This document shows, piece after piece, positions 37,602 through 44,287 of a DNA stretch of 64,000 nt. The stretch is from JABRWC01 sp039961675 (GTDB lineage: Bacteria; Planctomycetota; Phycisphaerae; UBA1845; Fen-1342): positions 1 to 64,000 of the forward strand of contig JABRWC010000039.1 in NCBI GenBank assembly GCA_039961675.1, given 5' to 3'. The first letter of the stretch is position 1. Each line of letters begins with the position of its first letter. A model generated the notes under the pieces. That model saw nothing but the letters and a program-made list of their open reading frames with translations. It ran no database searches and had not been told where the DNA came from. Position numbers and translations under genes: made by a program.

Positions 37602-37736
37602 GTGCAACAACTCTGCAACTGTTGCAGAGTTGTTGCACAACTCGCGAAATCTGAGTTTTCCGAAAATCGTTATCCACTATCGGACAAGCACTTAACGCAC
37701 GCCTCACTGCAACAAGTTGTTGCAAGTCTGTTGCAC
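37602..37736. promoter_or_regulatory. Prophage control or origin region: palindromes and a DnaA-box-like site
   Basis: A perfect inverted repeat with 17-bp arms and a 3-nt centre spans 37602-37638 (arm GTGCAACAACTCTGCAA). A second palindrome, TGCAACAA-G-TTGTTGCA, spans 37708-37724, and a half-site TGTTGCAC follows at 37729. Between them lie an AT-rich patch and TTATCCACT (37670), one base off the DnaA box. The region separates the leftward PH gene from rightward genes, so it may be an operator set for a repressor, an origin, or both. Confidence 0.65.
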
Positions 37737-37817
37737 ATGTTACGACCGTCCCAACGCTCCGCGGCCCGCGTTGGACAAGCGGCACACGTCGGACCTGGAG
37801 CGGATGGGAGTCATGCA

Positions 37818-38303
37818 ATGCGTGCAGCGCGTGCAAGCTCCGCGGTGGCCCGATCGGGCTGCTGCTCTGAACCCGCTCATGGTCTGGGCGCCCACCTCGA
37901 CGCGCGAGAGCTGGACTACTCGCGGCGGTCGAACCGCTGCCCGCTCTGCGGCGGGCGGAAGGGCGGGGGGAAGGCGGTGTGTTTCTCCTGCTGGCGCGGC
38001 GTACCGGCGCGGATCCGGCGCGGGCTTACGCGCCCGATGGGGCTGGGATACGAGCAGGCGATCGCGGAGCTGTTCGAGCTGGCCGGCGTCTCGGTTTCGT
38101 CCCTGGCCGCGCGCTTGCGGGGCGGGACCGGCGGGCAGTGCCGCATTTGCGGCGGGCTGGAGTCGATCGTGGACCCCTCCGGAAGCACGCGCCCGTGCCC
38201 GCACTGCTCGCCGGCCGTGGCGGAGCCGAGGCCGACGGGCGTGCGGCCGGGCGTGCTGATCCAGGGGAGTTCGCCGGGGCAGATCGTGGACCTGGAGGCG
38301 TGA
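37818..38303 (+). CDS. Zinc-ribbon protein, first gene of the rightward operon
   Basis: The 161-residue protein carries two CxxC pairs. The first is CPLCGGRKGGGKAVCFSCW (a likely zinc ribbon). The second is CRICGG...CPHC near 120-142. Basic residues around the first pair would suit nucleic-acid binding. It begins 80 nt after the palindromic control region, with GGGAG at 7 nt. An alternative overlapping frame exists, but this one keeps the cysteine pattern and couples to the next gene by GTGA. Function unknown; a regulator or replication accessory is possible. Confidence 0.55.
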   Translation: MRAARASSAVARSGCCSEPAHGLGAHLDARELDYSRRSNRCPLCGGRKGGGKAVCFSCWRGVPARIRRGLTRPMGLGYEQAIAELFELAGVSVSSLAARLRGGTGGQCRICGGLESIVDPSGSTRPCPHCSPAVAEPRPTGVRPGVLIQGSSPGQIVDLEA

Positions 38304-38554
38304 GAGGGCCCCGGTCGTCAGCCGCATCGCGAGGCAACCGCATTGACACGCACAGCACGAGGGAATGGACTCCGACCGAGCGCGCGAGACCGGCGCAGGC
38401 CCGACCCATCGAGTGGATCGCCCCAGGCGGCGCGGTGGAGCGCGGGCGATACCTGGGCGGCGCGGTCTGGATGCTCGATGACTCAGATTGCTACGTCTAC
38501 TACGTCCCGGTCTTCTGGCGCTACCGGGTAGATGATCCATCATGGCGGCCGTAG
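38300..38554 (+). CDS. Small hypothetical phage protein
   Basis: An 84-residue frame starting with GTG in a GTGA overlap with the previous stop, with GGAG upstream. The C-terminal half (GGAVWMLDDSDCYVYYVPVFWRY) is aromatic and beta-like. The N-terminal half is basic and disordered. No family recognised. The tight coupling supports expression. Confidence 0.45.
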   Translation: MRGPRSSAASRGNRIDTHSTREWTPTERARPAQARPIEWIAPGGAVERGRYLGGAVWMLDDSDCYVYYVPVFWRYRVDDPSWRP

Positions 38555-38564
38555 AGGATGCGAG

Positions 38565-38918
38565 ATGACGCAGGAAGCGGCGCGTGCCAGCAGAGAACCA
38601 CAGGCGTTTGTGCAACGCGTGCAGAGTGCGTCGATCAGGCTATGCAACGCCTGCGCCGCGTTGATCGATGCCGAAACTCCGGACTACCGACTCGCGGAAG
38701 CGCGCGCGCTGATTGCAGACGTGCTGATGCGATCGCTGGGCATCGCGCAGTTCCTCCGCGACGCGGCCAATGGCGCAGCAATCCCCGACGAGCGTTGTTG
38801 CGAGATTTCGAGACGGTGCGCCTTGGCGTTCGGCGCGCCCGGCGACTGGGGCGGCGACGTGGAGTCGGCGCTGCGGGCGCTCTATGACAGCCCGCGTTCG
38901 GAGGGCATACGCACGTGA
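38565..38918 (+). CDS. Hypothetical helical protein
   Basis: A 117-residue, predicted all-helical protein with FVQRVQSASIRLCNACAALI and several cysteines that do not form a clear metal site. Start ATG 38565 has GAGG in front. It lies 10 nt after the preceding gene. Not recognised; presumed part of the early rightward operon. Confidence 0.5.
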   Translation: MTQEAARASREPQAFVQRVQSASIRLCNACAALIDAETPDYRLAEARALIADVLMRSLGIAQFLRDAANGAAIPDERCCEISRRCALAFGAPGDWGGDVESALRALYDSPRSEGIRT

Positions 38919-38960
38919 GATAAACCCGCGGCTGCGGCCGAAAGACGGGAGATGATCTTC

Positions 38961-39071
38961 ATGGCCCGGAGCGTAAGCCGGGCCGCCGGGCCGGCGCGAT
39001 CGAACCCGAATCCTGCAATCCTCGACGTTCGATCGCGCGGCCCATCTTCTGGTACCCGGGCAAGGAGTTGA
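38961..39071 (+). CDS. Very small basic ORF, doubtful
   Basis: A 36-codon frame with GGGAG 9 nt before ATG 38961. The product is basic with no recognisable motif. It is listed because the interval would otherwise be empty and the next two small frames have good signals. Confidence 0.25.
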   Translation: MARSVSRAAGPARSNPNPAILDVRSRGPSSGTRARS

Positions 39072-39074
39072 CAC

Positions 39075-39152
39075 GTGGACTGGATCATCATGGAAATCTG
39101 GCGGGCGGTAACGGGTTCTTACCGGTGGGTGCTCCTGGGAAGCGAGGCGTAG
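39075..39152 (+). CDS. 25-residue aromatic peptide, possible
   Basis: A GTG start at 39075 lies 7 nt after AAGGAG, a strong ribosome binding site. The product (WIIMEIWRAVTGSYRWVLLG core) is hydrophobic and aromatic. It is followed one base later by the next small gene. Too short to classify. Confidence 0.35.
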   Translation: MDWIIMEIWRAVTGSYRWVLLGSEA

Positions 39153-39153
39153 C

Positions 39154-39276
39154 GTGCCGAGCGCGGTGATCACGATCGAGGAGCAAGCGGCGGACTGGAT
39201 CGCCGCCGGCCTGTGGACGGTAAGTGCGCTGACCCTGGCGACCCTGGCGGTCTGGAGCCTCGGGAAGGCGCTCTGA
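39154..39276 (+). CDS. 40-residue single-span membrane peptide
   Basis: GTG 39154 is preceded by GAGG. The product has an amphipathic start (TIEEQAADWIAA) and one hydrophobic helix (VSALTLATLAVWSLG). It could be a small membrane effector or holin-like peptide, but position in the early region argues against lysis. Function unknown. Confidence 0.4.
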   Translation: MPSAVITIEEQAADWIAAGLWTVSALTLATLAVWSLGKAL

Positions 39277-39368
39277 TCGAGCTGGTTGGATCAAGCCGGC
39301 CGGCGGGCCAACCCCCGCTCAGCCCGAACGGCCCGCCGGCCAATCTCTCACGGCAAGGGCGTTTGGCG

Positions 39369-39734
39369 ATGTCGTCGCCTGCGGCGGCCGCGGACGGAAA
39401 CGTGCAGCTCAGCATGTTCCCGGAGCAGCCGGAGTACAACCCGGACACCGAGTACCTGAGCGCGGCGCAGCTCGCGCCGGAGTTGCCCGGCGCGCCGCAC
39501 CCCTCGACGCTCTCGCGCTGGGCGTTGCGCGGCGTGCTGGCGGGCGACGGAGTGCGGGTGCGGATGAAGGCTGTGAAGGTCGGCGCCCGGCTGCTGTTCA
39601 CGCGCGCCTGGGCCGCGGACTTCCAGCGCGAGCTTACGGGCCGCAACCTGCGGCACGTCGAGCCCACGGCCAGGGAGCGCCGCAAGTCGACCTTCGACGC
39701 GGCAGCCGCCTACCTGAAACGGGCCGGCGCATGA
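39369..39734 (+). CDS. DUF1580-like DNA-binding protein
   Basis: The 121-residue protein has a helix-turn-helix-like centre (YLSAAQLAPELPGAPHPSTL, SRWALRGVLAGDG) and a wing (MKAVKVGARLLFTRAWAADF). This matches the pattern of DUF1580 proteins, which are abundant in Planctomycetota and their mobile elements. It probably binds DNA as a small regulator. AAGGGCG precedes the start. Its stop overlaps the next start by ATGA. Confidence 0.6.
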   Translation: MSSPAAAADGNVQLSMFPEQPEYNPDTEYLSAAQLAPELPGAPHPSTLSRWALRGVLAGDGVRVRMKAVKVGARLLFTRAWAADFQRELTGRNLRHVEPTARERRKSTFDAAAAYLKRAGA

Positions 39735-40168
39735 AACGCAACTCGAACCGGCTGGGCCAGCTTGGGCTGTGCGGGAAGCTGTGCTTCTGCCGGGCCCGGG
39801 CGCGCTACAAGGCCTCGCGGGCGCGGTCGATCCACGGGCAGCCGGTACACGCGTATCACTGCGTCCGCTGCCACGCCTGGCACCTTGGAAGCCTGGTGAG
39901 CTGGAGCGAGACAATGGGGCATCGCGACCGGTGCGGCGAGCCGGGGCTGGTATGGACCCGCGTGCGGAGCGGCTGGTGGCGGACCTGCTGGCGCGGGATG
40001 TACGTCGAGCTGTTGCGCGAGGAGCCCGACGGCTGGCGCGTGCGGATCGGCGGGGACGAGGTGCAGCGCCGTGCCCCCTGGCCGCTGGGGGCCGCGAAGC
40101 GTTGGGCGCAGGCGGAGCTGCGCCGGCTGCTCTTCGGCCGCTACGTGGCCGCGGGCGGCCGGGCATGA
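39731..40168 (+). CDS. Zinc-binding hypothetical protein
   Basis: The 145-residue basic protein starts in an ATGA overlap with the DUF1580-like gene. It has cysteines CGKLCFC and CVRCHAWHLG near residues 14-52, which look like a zinc ribbon. A tryptophan-rich stretch (TRVRSGWWRTCWRGMY) and a helical end follow. No family matched. A nucleic-acid-binding role is plausible. Confidence 0.5.
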   Translation: MKRNSNRLGQLGLCGKLCFCRARARYKASRARSIHGQPVHAYHCVRCHAWHLGSLVSWSETMGHRDRCGEPGLVWTRVRSGWWRTCWRGMYVELLREEPDGWRVRIGGDEVQRRAPWPLGAAKRWAQAELRRLLFGRYVAAGGRA

Positions 40169-40228
40169 TCTGACGCAGTTCAAGACCGTCTGATCCGCGC
40201 TGCAACCGATCGAAGGGACCGACTGCCC

Positions 40229-41269
40229 ATGGCCGAGGAGCAGGAACGTGCGCTCTACATCGCCTACTGGCATGACCAGGTGCGCGGGTTTGAGGGCCGC
40301 GATCCGCGCAGCCGCAACGGGCCGCCGTCCGGGCCGCTCTCCTGGTACCGGGCCAACGTGCACACCGGGCGGAAGCGGCGGGCATTGTTCGAACGATTCG
40401 GCGAGCCGGCCGGGCGGGCGATGATCGGCTACTACGACCACATCTGTCAGCTCAGCACGGCGCAGCCGATCGCGCGGCGCGGCTATCTGATCAACCAGTT
40501 CGGCACGCCATACCGCCTCGAGCAGCTTCCGCTGGCGCTGGAGTGCCTGAAGGAAAGCGAGGAGTTCGCCCGCGACTGCATCGAGAACCTGATCGCCGCC
40601 GGCTGGCTGGTCTGGCGGCCCTGGCCGCCCGACGCGACTTCGGCTCGTGAAATACCGAGAAGCCGCGCGTCGGACGGAGAGGCGGGACCTGGGGTGCCCG
40701 ACGCGACTTCGGCTCGTGAAATACCGAGAAGCCGCGCGTCGAACCAACAGCGCGTGAACCGCGCGTACGTCGCGCGTGAACAGCGCGTGAACCGCGCGTA
40801 CCAAGAAGCAGAAGCAGAAGCAGAAGCAGCAGAAGGAGAAGGAGAATTAGAAGCAGAAGCAGACGCGCGGGCCCGCGCGCGAGCCGACCCCGCCGCGACC
40901 CAGGGGCCTGCTGCCGCTGCTTTTCAATTCGGGTTTGAGACTGCTGCTTCTGCTTCGGAGTCGGCCCAGTCCGGCGCCGCGCTGCCCGACGATGACCTAC
41001 GGGCGCGCCGCAGGATCGGACTGTTGCGGCTGGTCGGCTTCTCTGAGCGGCAGGCGACGCGCCTGCTGTCCGAGCACGACGTCGCCTTGGAGACGATCCA
41101 GACCTACGTCGAGTGGGCGGCGGCGAAGGAGTGGGCCAAGACACTCCACAGCTCGCCGGGCGCGTTCGTCCGCAGAGCGATCGAGTTCCGTTACACGTCG
41201 CCGCCGGCGGAGTTGGAGCGGTACCGCGCCGCCCGGAGCCGGGGGCGCGGCTCAGGAGGTTTCACGTGA
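40229..41269 (+). CDS. Replication-initiator-like protein with internal repeats
   Basis: The 346-residue protein has a winged-helix-like N-terminal part (about 20-130, with RRGYLINQFGTPYRLEQLPL). A variable middle follows: a 15-residue segment (PDATSAREIPRSRAS) occurs twice, then a run of Glu-Ala and Gly-Glu. A C-terminal helical domain (RIGLLRLVGFSERQATRLL) resembles DnaD/replisome-organiser endings. DNA in the middle contains iterons, as in phage initiator genes that carry their own origin. The initiator role is inferred from this arrangement. It overlaps the parB gene by GTGA. Confidence 0.5.
   Translation: MAEEQERALYIAYWHDQVRGFEGRDPRSRNGPPSGPLSWYRANVHTGRKRRALFERFGEPAGRAMIGYYDHICQLSTAQPIARRGYLINQFGTPYRLEQLPLALECLKESEEFARDCIENLIAAGWLVWRPWPPDATSAREIPRSRASDGEAGPGVPDATSAREIPRSRASNQQRVNRAYVAREQRVNRAYQEAEAEAEAAEGEGELEAEADARARARADPAATQGPAAAAFQFGFETAASASESAQSGAALPDDDLRARRRIGLLRLVGFSERQATRLLSEHDVALETIQTYVEWAAAKEWAKTLHSSPGAFVRRAIEFRYTSPPAELERYRAARSRGRGSGGFT
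40627..40741. repeat. 46-bp perfect direct repeat inside the replication-like gene
   Basis: Identical 46-bp copies at 40627-40672 and 40696-40741. Each folds into an imperfect hairpin (GACGCG ... CGCGTC with CTTC/GAAG inside). They encode the duplicated 15-residue segment. Confidence 0.85.
40750..40801. repeat. Iteron-like repeats, candidate phage origin
   Basis: GCGCGTGAAC occurs at 40750, 40772 and 40783, and GCGCGTAC at 40761 and 40794. They are followed by a purine-rich A/G tract at 40803-40860. This is the layout of an iteron origin within an initiator gene. Confidence 0.5.
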
Positions 41270-43182
41270 GCACAAAGGCTGTTTCGGCCGTCCCCAGGCC
41301 CGTGGAGCATTCGGACTGGGACAAATCCAGTCGGCAGCTGGTTGCGCTTGCCGGCGGACCGGCAATCGCGGAATCCGCCGCGTCTGGCGCGGCTCATCCG
41401 CCCATGGAGACGGGCAGGAGCCGGGTCACGATCACGCACCTGGCGCTCGATCGGCTCATTCCCACCGCGGATAACCCGCGGGTTATCCGCGAGGACGCGG
41501 CGTTCGCGGAACTGGTGCAGAGCGTCCGCAGCCAGGGCGTGCTCCAGCCGCTGATTGCCCGGCCGGTGAATGACGCCCTGGCCGAGGCCCTGACCAGACC
41601 CGAAGCAGCCGCCCGCGGGCCGCTCTATGACCTGCGCGCCGGCCATCGCCGGCTGCTCGCCGCCAAGGCGGCTGGCTTGGCGACCGTCCCGGTGATTGTG
41701 CGAGAGATGGACGACCGCACCGCCATGGAGGTGACGATCGCCGAAAACCTCCAGCGGGAGAACCTCCAGCCGCTCGAGGAGGCGAACGGCATCCGCAGAA
41801 TGCTCGAGCTGGGCTGGACGCCCGAGGCGATCGGCGAGCGGTTCGGCAAGACGCCGGCCTGGGTCGCCAAGCGGTCGCGGCTGAACGACCTCTCGCCGGC
41901 GTGGAAGAAGGCGCTCTCGGACGACAGGGAGCACGTCTCGACCTGGCCCGCGGCGCTGCTGGACCAGGTCGCGCGCCTGCCGGCCGCGTCGCAGGACCAG
42001 CTGCTCGAGCGCTTGAGCGGCGGGCGCTTCAGCGAATTCCCGCGGCTCCCAGGCCAGAAGGGGGCGATCCCGACCTCGGCCGAGCTGAACCGTTTTCTGG
42101 CCGCACAGATCCTGCGCACGCTCCGCGGCGCGCCCTGGAAGCTGGACGACTTCGCGCTGCTGCCGGCGGCCGGAGCCTGCGCGAACTGCCCGAAGCGCTC
42201 CAGCGCGCAGCCGCTGCTGTTCGACGACCTGGACGACGGCGCGAAACGCGGCCGGACCGACAAGCTCGGGCACGACCGCTGCCTGGACTCCGCCTGCTAT
42301 CAGGCCAAGCTCGACGCGCACGTCCGCCGGCGGATCGATGCACTCAAGGCCGAGCACAAGCGCGTGCTTCCGGTCGTCGAGGATGGCGACGGCGGCCTGG
42401 ACTACCGGGAGCGACAGGCGTTGAAGAAACGTTTCCCGGACCTGGCCGAGAGCTATGGTTGGCAGCCGACGCCGAAGCCGGGCGAGCAGGGCGCCGTGTG
42501 CGGCGTGATCATCCACGGCCCGGCCGCGGGCACGGAGCGCTGGGTCTGGAACAACGGCCAGCAGCCTGCGCCTCAGAAGGGCCCGGGGCACGGGAAACGC
42601 GAGGCGAGCAAGCCGACGCCGCTGGCCGAGCGGCGCAAGGCGCTGAGCGCCCGGCGGGCGGCGCACGTCATCACGGCGATCCGGGAGCGGTTGGACAAGC
42701 TGGAGAGGGGGACAGCCGCTCTGCCCAAGGCGCTCACTGCTCCGGCGCGGGCGATCGCGTTGGCGGCCATCTTCGGGACCAGCGAGAAGCAGGATTCCGG
42801 GCATAACCGTGCGGCCGCGGCCAGTGACTGGAACCGGCTGGACGCCGGACGGGACTGCGGGCCGGCCGAGCTGGTCAGGTGCGTGCTGCCGGTGCTGCAC
42901 ACGCGGCTGAACTACTTCAATGGCGAGGCGGCGCTGCAACGGATCGCGGACGCGCGGCGCATCGCGGCGCTGATCGAGATGGACTACGCCGGACTGGAGC
43001 GCGAGGCGGCGGAGGCGATCCCGACGCCGAAGGGTTGGGCGAGTCTGAGGCCCGACGGCACGCCCAAGGCCGCGGCCGGAACTAAGGACGGGCAGCAGGC
43101 GAATAGCGACCGGATGAAGAACGTCTCCCTGCGGCGATCCAAGGCCAGGCCGACGCGGGCCGTGGCGGAGGACTCGCCGTGA
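41266..43182 (+). CDS. ParB/RepB-type nucleoid-partition-like protein
   Basis: The 638-residue protein has a ParB N-domain. Key parts are ITHLALDRLIPTADNPRVIR, then the GERR-like box RAGHRRLLAAKAAGLATVPV and AENLQRENLQPLEEA. The central helix-turn-helix is EAIGERFGKTPAWVAKRSRL. The C-terminal half has a cysteine cluster (CANCPKRSS, CLDSACY) and long helices. It is larger than chromosomal ParB. No ParA is adjacent. CAGGAGGT is an excellent ribosome binding site 5 nt before GTG 41266. It may bind a palindromic DNA site for partition, regulation or replication. A 26-bp palindrome lies in its own coding sequence. Confidence 0.82.
   Translation: MSTKAVSAVPRPVEHSDWDKSSRQLVALAGGPAIAESAASGAAHPPMETGRSRVTITHLALDRLIPTADNPRVIREDAAFAELVQSVRSQGVLQPLIARPVNDALAEALTRPEAAARGPLYDLRAGHRRLLAAKAAGLATVPVIVREMDDRTAMEVTIAENLQRENLQPLEEANGIRRMLELGWTPEAIGERFGKTPAWVAKRSRLNDLSPAWKKALSDDREHVSTWPAALLDQVARLPAASQDQLLERLSGGRFSEFPRLPGQKGAIPTSAELNRFLAAQILRTLRGAPWKLDDFALLPAAGACANCPKRSSAQPLLFDDLDDGAKRGRTDKLGHDRCLDSACYQAKLDAHVRRRIDALKAEHKRVLPVVEDGDGGLDYRERQALKKRFPDLAESYGWQPTPKPGEQGAVCGVIIHGPAAGTERWVWNNGQQPAPQKGPGHGKREASKPTPLAERRKALSARRAAHVITAIRERLDKLERGTAALPKALTAPARAIALAAIFGTSEKQDSGHNRAAAASDWNRLDAGRDCGPAELVRCVLPVLHTRLNYFNGEAALQRIADARRIAALIEMDYAGLEREAAEAIPTPKGWASLRPDGTPKAAAGTKDGQQANSDRMKNVSLRRSKARPTRAVAEDSP
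41466..41491. repeat. 26-bp perfect palindrome in the parB gene
   Basis: Every base from 41466 to 41491 pairs, with centre at 41478/41479 (half-site CGCGGATAACCCG). It encodes the conserved NPRVIR segment of the N-domain. Confidence 0.8.
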
Positions 43183-43898
43183 AGCGTTTCGCCCGCTGGA
43201 GCGAGTTCGAACGCTGGCTGCTGCGCCAGGTCTATCCGAGCCTCGGGCTGGCGGTCGCGGCGCGCATCCTCGGGCGAACGATCGGCGCCACCGGATACCA
43301 GGCGCACGCGCTGCGCCTGCGGAGCATCAATCCGCACCAGCGCGGCAGCCGGATGCTGCGCGATTCGGCGAAGCTACGGACGTTTCGGCGGCTGCACGCG
43401 GCCGGCTGGAGCGACGCCGAGATCGCCCAGCGGCTGGGCGTCGACCGGCACGCCGTCTGCGACCTGCGGCACCAGCTCGGCATGCCGAGCAACGCGTACA
43501 GCGCCAGGCGCCGCCGGCGGGTTGCACGCCAGACGCGAATGCAGCTTCGCCGGGCCGGCCTGCGGTCGCTTGCCGAGCTGCGAATCAAGGCGCATCGCGA
43601 GTTCGCGCGGCGCTCGGGATGGCCAGAGGACCTGCGGTTCCGCGCCGTGCAGATCCTCAACGCGCTCTGGGAGCGCGGTCCGATGACACGTATGGAGATC
43701 GCAGCCGCCACCGGAATGCCCTGGAAGGGCGCGAAGGGATCTCTGGCCAGCAATGATCCGGAAGGCTCGTACCTGGCCCACCTGATGAAGCGCGGACTCG
43801 TCGTGTGCGTGCCGCGTTGCGTCGGCGGCCGCGGCCGGGGCCGCAACGTGTCGGTCTACACCTTGCCCATGACGATCTCGCGGAGGACTCCAGCATGA
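43179..43898 (+). CDS. HTH DNA-binding hypothetical protein
   Basis: The 239-residue basic protein starts in a GTGA overlap with parB. Residues 60-105 hold a homeodomain-like helix-turn-helix (GWSDAEIAQRLGVDRHAVCDLRHQLG). Residues about 155-215 look like a winged helix (MTRMEIAAATGMPWKGAKGSL). Two DNA-binding units suggest a phage regulator or a packaging-recognition factor. Family not recognised. Confidence 0.55.
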   Translation: MKRFARWSEFERWLLRQVYPSLGLAVAARILGRTIGATGYQAHALRLRSINPHQRGSRMLRDSAKLRTFRRLHAAGWSDAEIAQRLGVDRHAVCDLRHQLGMPSNAYSARRRRRVARQTRMQLRRAGLRSLAELRIKAHREFARRSGWPEDLRFRAVQILNALWERGPMTRMEIAAATGMPWKGAKGSLASNDPEGSYLAHLMKRGLVVCVPRCVGGRGRGRNVSVYTLPMTISRRTPA

Positions 43899-44278
43899 GC
43901 GCTAAGTTGACGACGTCCGATCTGGCCCGTCAGGAGACCGCGGTCATGCCGCCCTGGATGGCCGCGATGCGCAAGGCGGCAATGGGCGCGATCAGCGAGC
44001 AGGACGTTCAAGCGATCGTCCGCGCACAGATTGAGGCCGCCAAGCAGGGCGATCGGCACGCGATCAAGTTCGTGTTCGACTACATCCTGGGCGGGAACAC
44101 CATGAAAGGCGGGACCTTCGTGCAGAACAACTTCTACGGCCGCCCGGACGACGATCCGGCGGCTCCGACGGACCAGGTGCCCGGGACGAACGGCAAGCTG
44201 CGGACGATGCAGCGGCGGAAGGAAGCTGGACTGCCGCTCTGCGATCCGCGTGACAGAGCGAATGTGAACCTCGACTGA
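43895..44278 (+). CDS. Hypothetical protein, conserved-looking helical core
   Basis: The 127-residue protein starts at ATG 43895 in an ATGA overlap. Its core, VRAQIEAAKQGDRHAIKFVF then DYILGGN, resembles a motif seen in phage and planctomycete hypothetical proteins near small-terminase genes. The N-terminus is helical and the C-terminus is loop-rich. It lies far from the terminase genes here. No function assigned. Confidence 0.45.
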   Translation: MSAKLTTSDLARQETAVMPPWMAAMRKAAMGAISEQDVQAIVRAQIEAAKQGDRHAIKFVFDYILGGNTMKGGTFVQNNFYGRPDDDPAAPTDQVPGTNGKLRTMQRRKEAGLPLCDPRDRANVNLD

Positions 44279-44287
44279 GCGGGTGGG

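Noticed and set aside
37717..38259. Alternative 180-codon frame over the zinc-ribbon gene
   Set aside because: It breaks the CxxC pattern and lacks coupling to the next gene; the frame from 37,818 is better.
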